From assembly GCA_004124535.1 (NCBI GenBank), contig SCKQ01000004.1, positions 9,578 through 73,577 of the forward strand: a stretch of 64,000 bases of DNA, written 5' to 3'. Below the pieces are notes generated by a model. That model did not search any database. It saw only the letters and a program-made list of their open reading frames with translations, and had not been told where the DNA came from. Source of the DNA: Fidelibacterota bacterium (GTDB lineage: Bacteria; Marinisomatota; Marinisomatia; Marinisomatales; TCS55). The translations under genes and the position numbers were made by a program. Within the stretch, counting starts at the first letter, position 1; each line of letters opens with the position of its first letter. This document shows positions 62,264-64,000 of this stretch, one piece after another.

Positions 62264-63667
62264 ATGAAAATTAAAACAATACTATATATACTATGCAGTT
62301 ATACGCTAATTGCCCAGTCATCTACACAATACAGCGGGTATGTTCATTATTATGACATACATCGGTTATCAGACCGATCAATCATAAACCTGCCCTTTCG
62401 CATTTTCAGTTTTAATGTTGACCACCAAAAAGGTGATTTTGCCATGAATTCTACTTTAGCTATGGAATACCATATGCGTAAAGATATTTCATTCTTCGAT
62501 AGCAGTAATCCCCAGGAGTTTACTTGGGATCTGCGGGAGTTATATGCCAGCTGGTTTACATCATTTGGTGAAATAAAGATCGGCAAGCAAATTCATTCCT
62601 GGAGCAGTGTAGATGACAACAGTCCCATTGACAATATAAATGCCTACGACTATTATTATATTTTCAACTTAGGCAGTGACCGCAAGCTCAGTTCGATGGG
62701 TTTGACTATGGATTATTATCTGAATAATACAAAAATTGGTTTTTATTATTCACCATTACACCATACAAACAGATTACCCATCAACGATCCTGAATTTCCT
62801 ATTCAATTGCCAGTTACACCACGAGCATCGCAAATAATAAGTCCGAAAAACCCAGATGAATACGGTATTACACTACAGCAAAAAATGAATGTTGCAGACC
62901 TTTCATTTACCTATTTCAGCGGATATGACAGATTATTCAGCCTGAGCGGCTCCAATGTATTTACAAATCAATTTCAGACAGTGTCTGTACTGGATACCGT
63001 CTTTTCATTTCGCAAAACAACTATGCTGGGCGCCGGAATCGTTATTCCAACAAAATGGATCATCCTGCGGGCTGAATATGCTCAATTTTCAACTTTTGAT
63101 AACAATGACTCTACTGCCATTTCGAACAAAGGACCTTCGAGAAGATTCGGCTCGGCAAATGAGGTGTTTTTCTCTCACGCGTTTGAAACAAAGGCAAAAT
63201 ATTATCAAGCCATATTACAGCTGGAAACTGAATTACCGGGCGGTATCGAATTTATTGGACAGTATATAAAATATGATACTTTGTCATTTGATGCAGAATA
63301 TTTGCCGGATGTTGATCTGCCGCTGCTGGAAGCAGACTTTGATCCTTATTCTATATTCTTCCCGGGAATGGGTACACCCCTTTCGATCATAGCCCAGGAA
63401 GCTGTTCTAATGATTTTTAACAAATCGTTTATGAATGAACAGTTGCTCTTTGAAACACTCTTTCTTTTAGATCAATCAAGTTATAATGATACAAAAGGAA
63501 ATGGACGCTTGATCGAAGTAAAAGGCACCTATGATCTTTCTACATCTTTAAAACTGACTGCAGCACTGACGCACATAACAGGAAATTCCAAACTGGATGA
63601 TAATTATAGCTTCAACGAAATGGAGGATTTTTCCCACATTCGATTTGAATTGAAGTATTTCTTCTAA
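62264..63667 (+). CDS. Outer-membrane beta-barrel of the sulfotransferase operon (paralog of 53990-55243)
   Basis: A 467-residue exported barrel (signal peptide ILCSYTLIAQSS). EIKIGKQIHSWSSVDDNSP at 103-121, followed by INAYDYYYIF, and the ending MEDFSHIRFELKYFF mirror the barrel of the MMPL operon. Insertions of about 50 residues account for its greater length. It is the third gene of the sulfotransferase-START-barrel operon. No transporter is encoded in this operon, so it may share the MMPL exporter. The convergent sorting-domain fragment begins one base after its stop. Confidence 0.75.
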   Translation: MKIKTILYILCSYTLIAQSSTQYSGYVHYYDIHRLSDRSIINLPFRIFSFNVDHQKGDFAMNSTLAMEYHMRKDISFFDSSNPQEFTWDLRELYASWFTSFGEIKIGKQIHSWSSVDDNSPIDNINAYDYYYIFNLGSDRKLSSMGLTMDYYLNNTKIGFYYSPLHHTNRLPINDPEFPIQLPVTPRASQIISPKNPDEYGITLQQKMNVADLSFTYFSGYDRLFSLSGSNVFTNQFQTVSVLDTVFSFRKTTMLGAGIVIPTKWIILRAEYAQFSTFDNNDSTAISNKGPSRRFGSANEVFFSHAFETKAKYYQAILQLETELPGGIEFIGQYIKYDTLSFDAEYLPDVDLPLLEADFDPYSIFFPGMGTPLSIIAQEAVLMIFNKSFMNEQLLFETLFLLDQSSYNDTKGNGRLIEVKGTYDLSTSLKLTAALTHITGNSKLDDNYSFNEMEDFSHIRFELKYFF

Positions 63668-63668
63668 A

Positions 63669-63977
63669 TTATTTCAACAGCACCATCTTCTTGGTCTGAA
63701 TGAACACCCCAGCCTGTATTTTGTATAGATACACACCTGCACTCACGGGCTTACCGTAATCATTGGTGGCATTCCAGATGACTGATTTAAAACCAGCTTC
63801 CTGATATTGATTCACCAATACTTTAATTTCTCTGCCCTGAACATTATAAATAGTGATTCTTACAATACTATTTTCCGGCAATTCATAACGCAGTGTTGTG
63901 ACCGGGTTGAATGGATTGGGATAGGCCGGATGCAGGGAAACAAAAAACCCCGCTAATGGGCGAGTGTTTATCCTTGA
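63669..63977 (-). pseudogene. Sorting-domain C-terminus without a protein body
   Basis: The minus-strand frame encodes HPAYPNPFNPVTTLRYEL, ITIYNVQGREIKVLV, PVSAGVYLYKIQAGVF and a final KKMVLLK, a complete type-A-like sorting domain of the kind seen at 40189. A stop at 63978-63980 closes the frame upstream, and no ATG lies between. The domain is thus cut from its body, either by a frameshift (a run of six T at 63942-63947 is a candidate) or by deletion. A body in another frame beyond the right edge cannot be excluded. Confidence 0.6.
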
Positions 63978-64000
63978 TTATCTTGCTAGTATTACAGCTA

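Noticed and set aside
1..64000. CRISPR arrays, tRNA or rRNA genes, transposases, phage genes
   Set aside because: No regularly spaced repeats, cloverleaf-like sequences, rRNA blocks or mobile-element proteins were seen by eye on either strand. A tRNAscan and CRISPR-finder run would be the formal test.

Overview
The window reads as one contiguous chromosomal segment of a Gram-negative, probably marine heterotroph with a respiratory metabolism. The best lineage guess is Candidatus Marinimicrobia (SAR406/Neomarinimicrobiota) or a close relative in the Fibrobacteres-Chlorobi-Bacteroidetes sphere. Reasons are two type-A-like C-terminal sorting domains with a YPNPFNP motif, an Oar-type TonB-dependent receptor with a carboxypeptidase-regulatory N-domain, a dockerin-like C-terminus on a secreted protein, and a polysulfide-reductase-like complex next to a full tryptophan-degradation operon. 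This is inference: no rRNA or other phylogenetic marker is present. I saw no tRNA, CRISPR array, phage or transposase. No gene-free stretch exceeds 300 bases.

Region 1 (1-20112, nearly all minus strand) is a molybdoenzyme island. It holds (a) a form II CoxL-type hydroxylase (coxSLM-like) with CoxG, a DUF59 protein, a SUMF1-like protein and an amidohydrolase cut by the left edge; (b) a molybdenum-cofactor operon (moaA, fused moaC-moaB, a TauE-like permease, moeA, a rhodanese-MoeB protein, moaD, moaE); (c) an IorAB-type periplasmic hydroxylase; (d) a PsrA-like MGD oxidoreductase with a fused PsrB-PsrC partner; and a divergent mobA. A frameshifted copy of the psrA 3' end lies just after iorB, so iorAB sits between two copies of the psrA tail.

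Region 2 (20120-34838, minus strand) starts, in transcription order, with a tightly overlapping operon for tryptophan catabolism: kynA, SDR, aminomuconate-semialdehyde dehydrogenase, a [2Fe-2S] ferredoxin, aminomuconate deaminase, 3-hydroxyanthranilate dioxygenase, ACMSD, kynurenine formamidase-like, kynU, kmo. It continues through an acyltransferase, a VOC protein, an M19 dipeptidase and OsmC into rpe-tkt-rpiB. Together the enzymes should take tryptophan to 4-oxalocrotonate.

Region 3 (34938-50540, mostly plus) has a LOG-family protein, two exported amidohydrolase-family proteins, a sorting-domain protein and a possibly Fur-controlled barrel on the minus strand, a TetR-controlled beta-oxidation operon (acyl-CoA dehydrogenase, thiolase, PAQR membrane protein, FadN-like), and a Na/Pi cotransporter-PhoU pair.

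Region 4 (50611-64000) is an envelope region: an Oar-type receptor, a TetR-MMPL-LolA-like-barrel operon, an aryl-sulfotransferase-like protein with dockerin repeats, and a divergent PAPS sulfotransferase-START protein-barrel operon. The two barrels are paralogs. I propose that the two operons form one envelope system that sulfates and moves a lipid or other hydrophobic molecule. It is the most promising undescribed system in the window.
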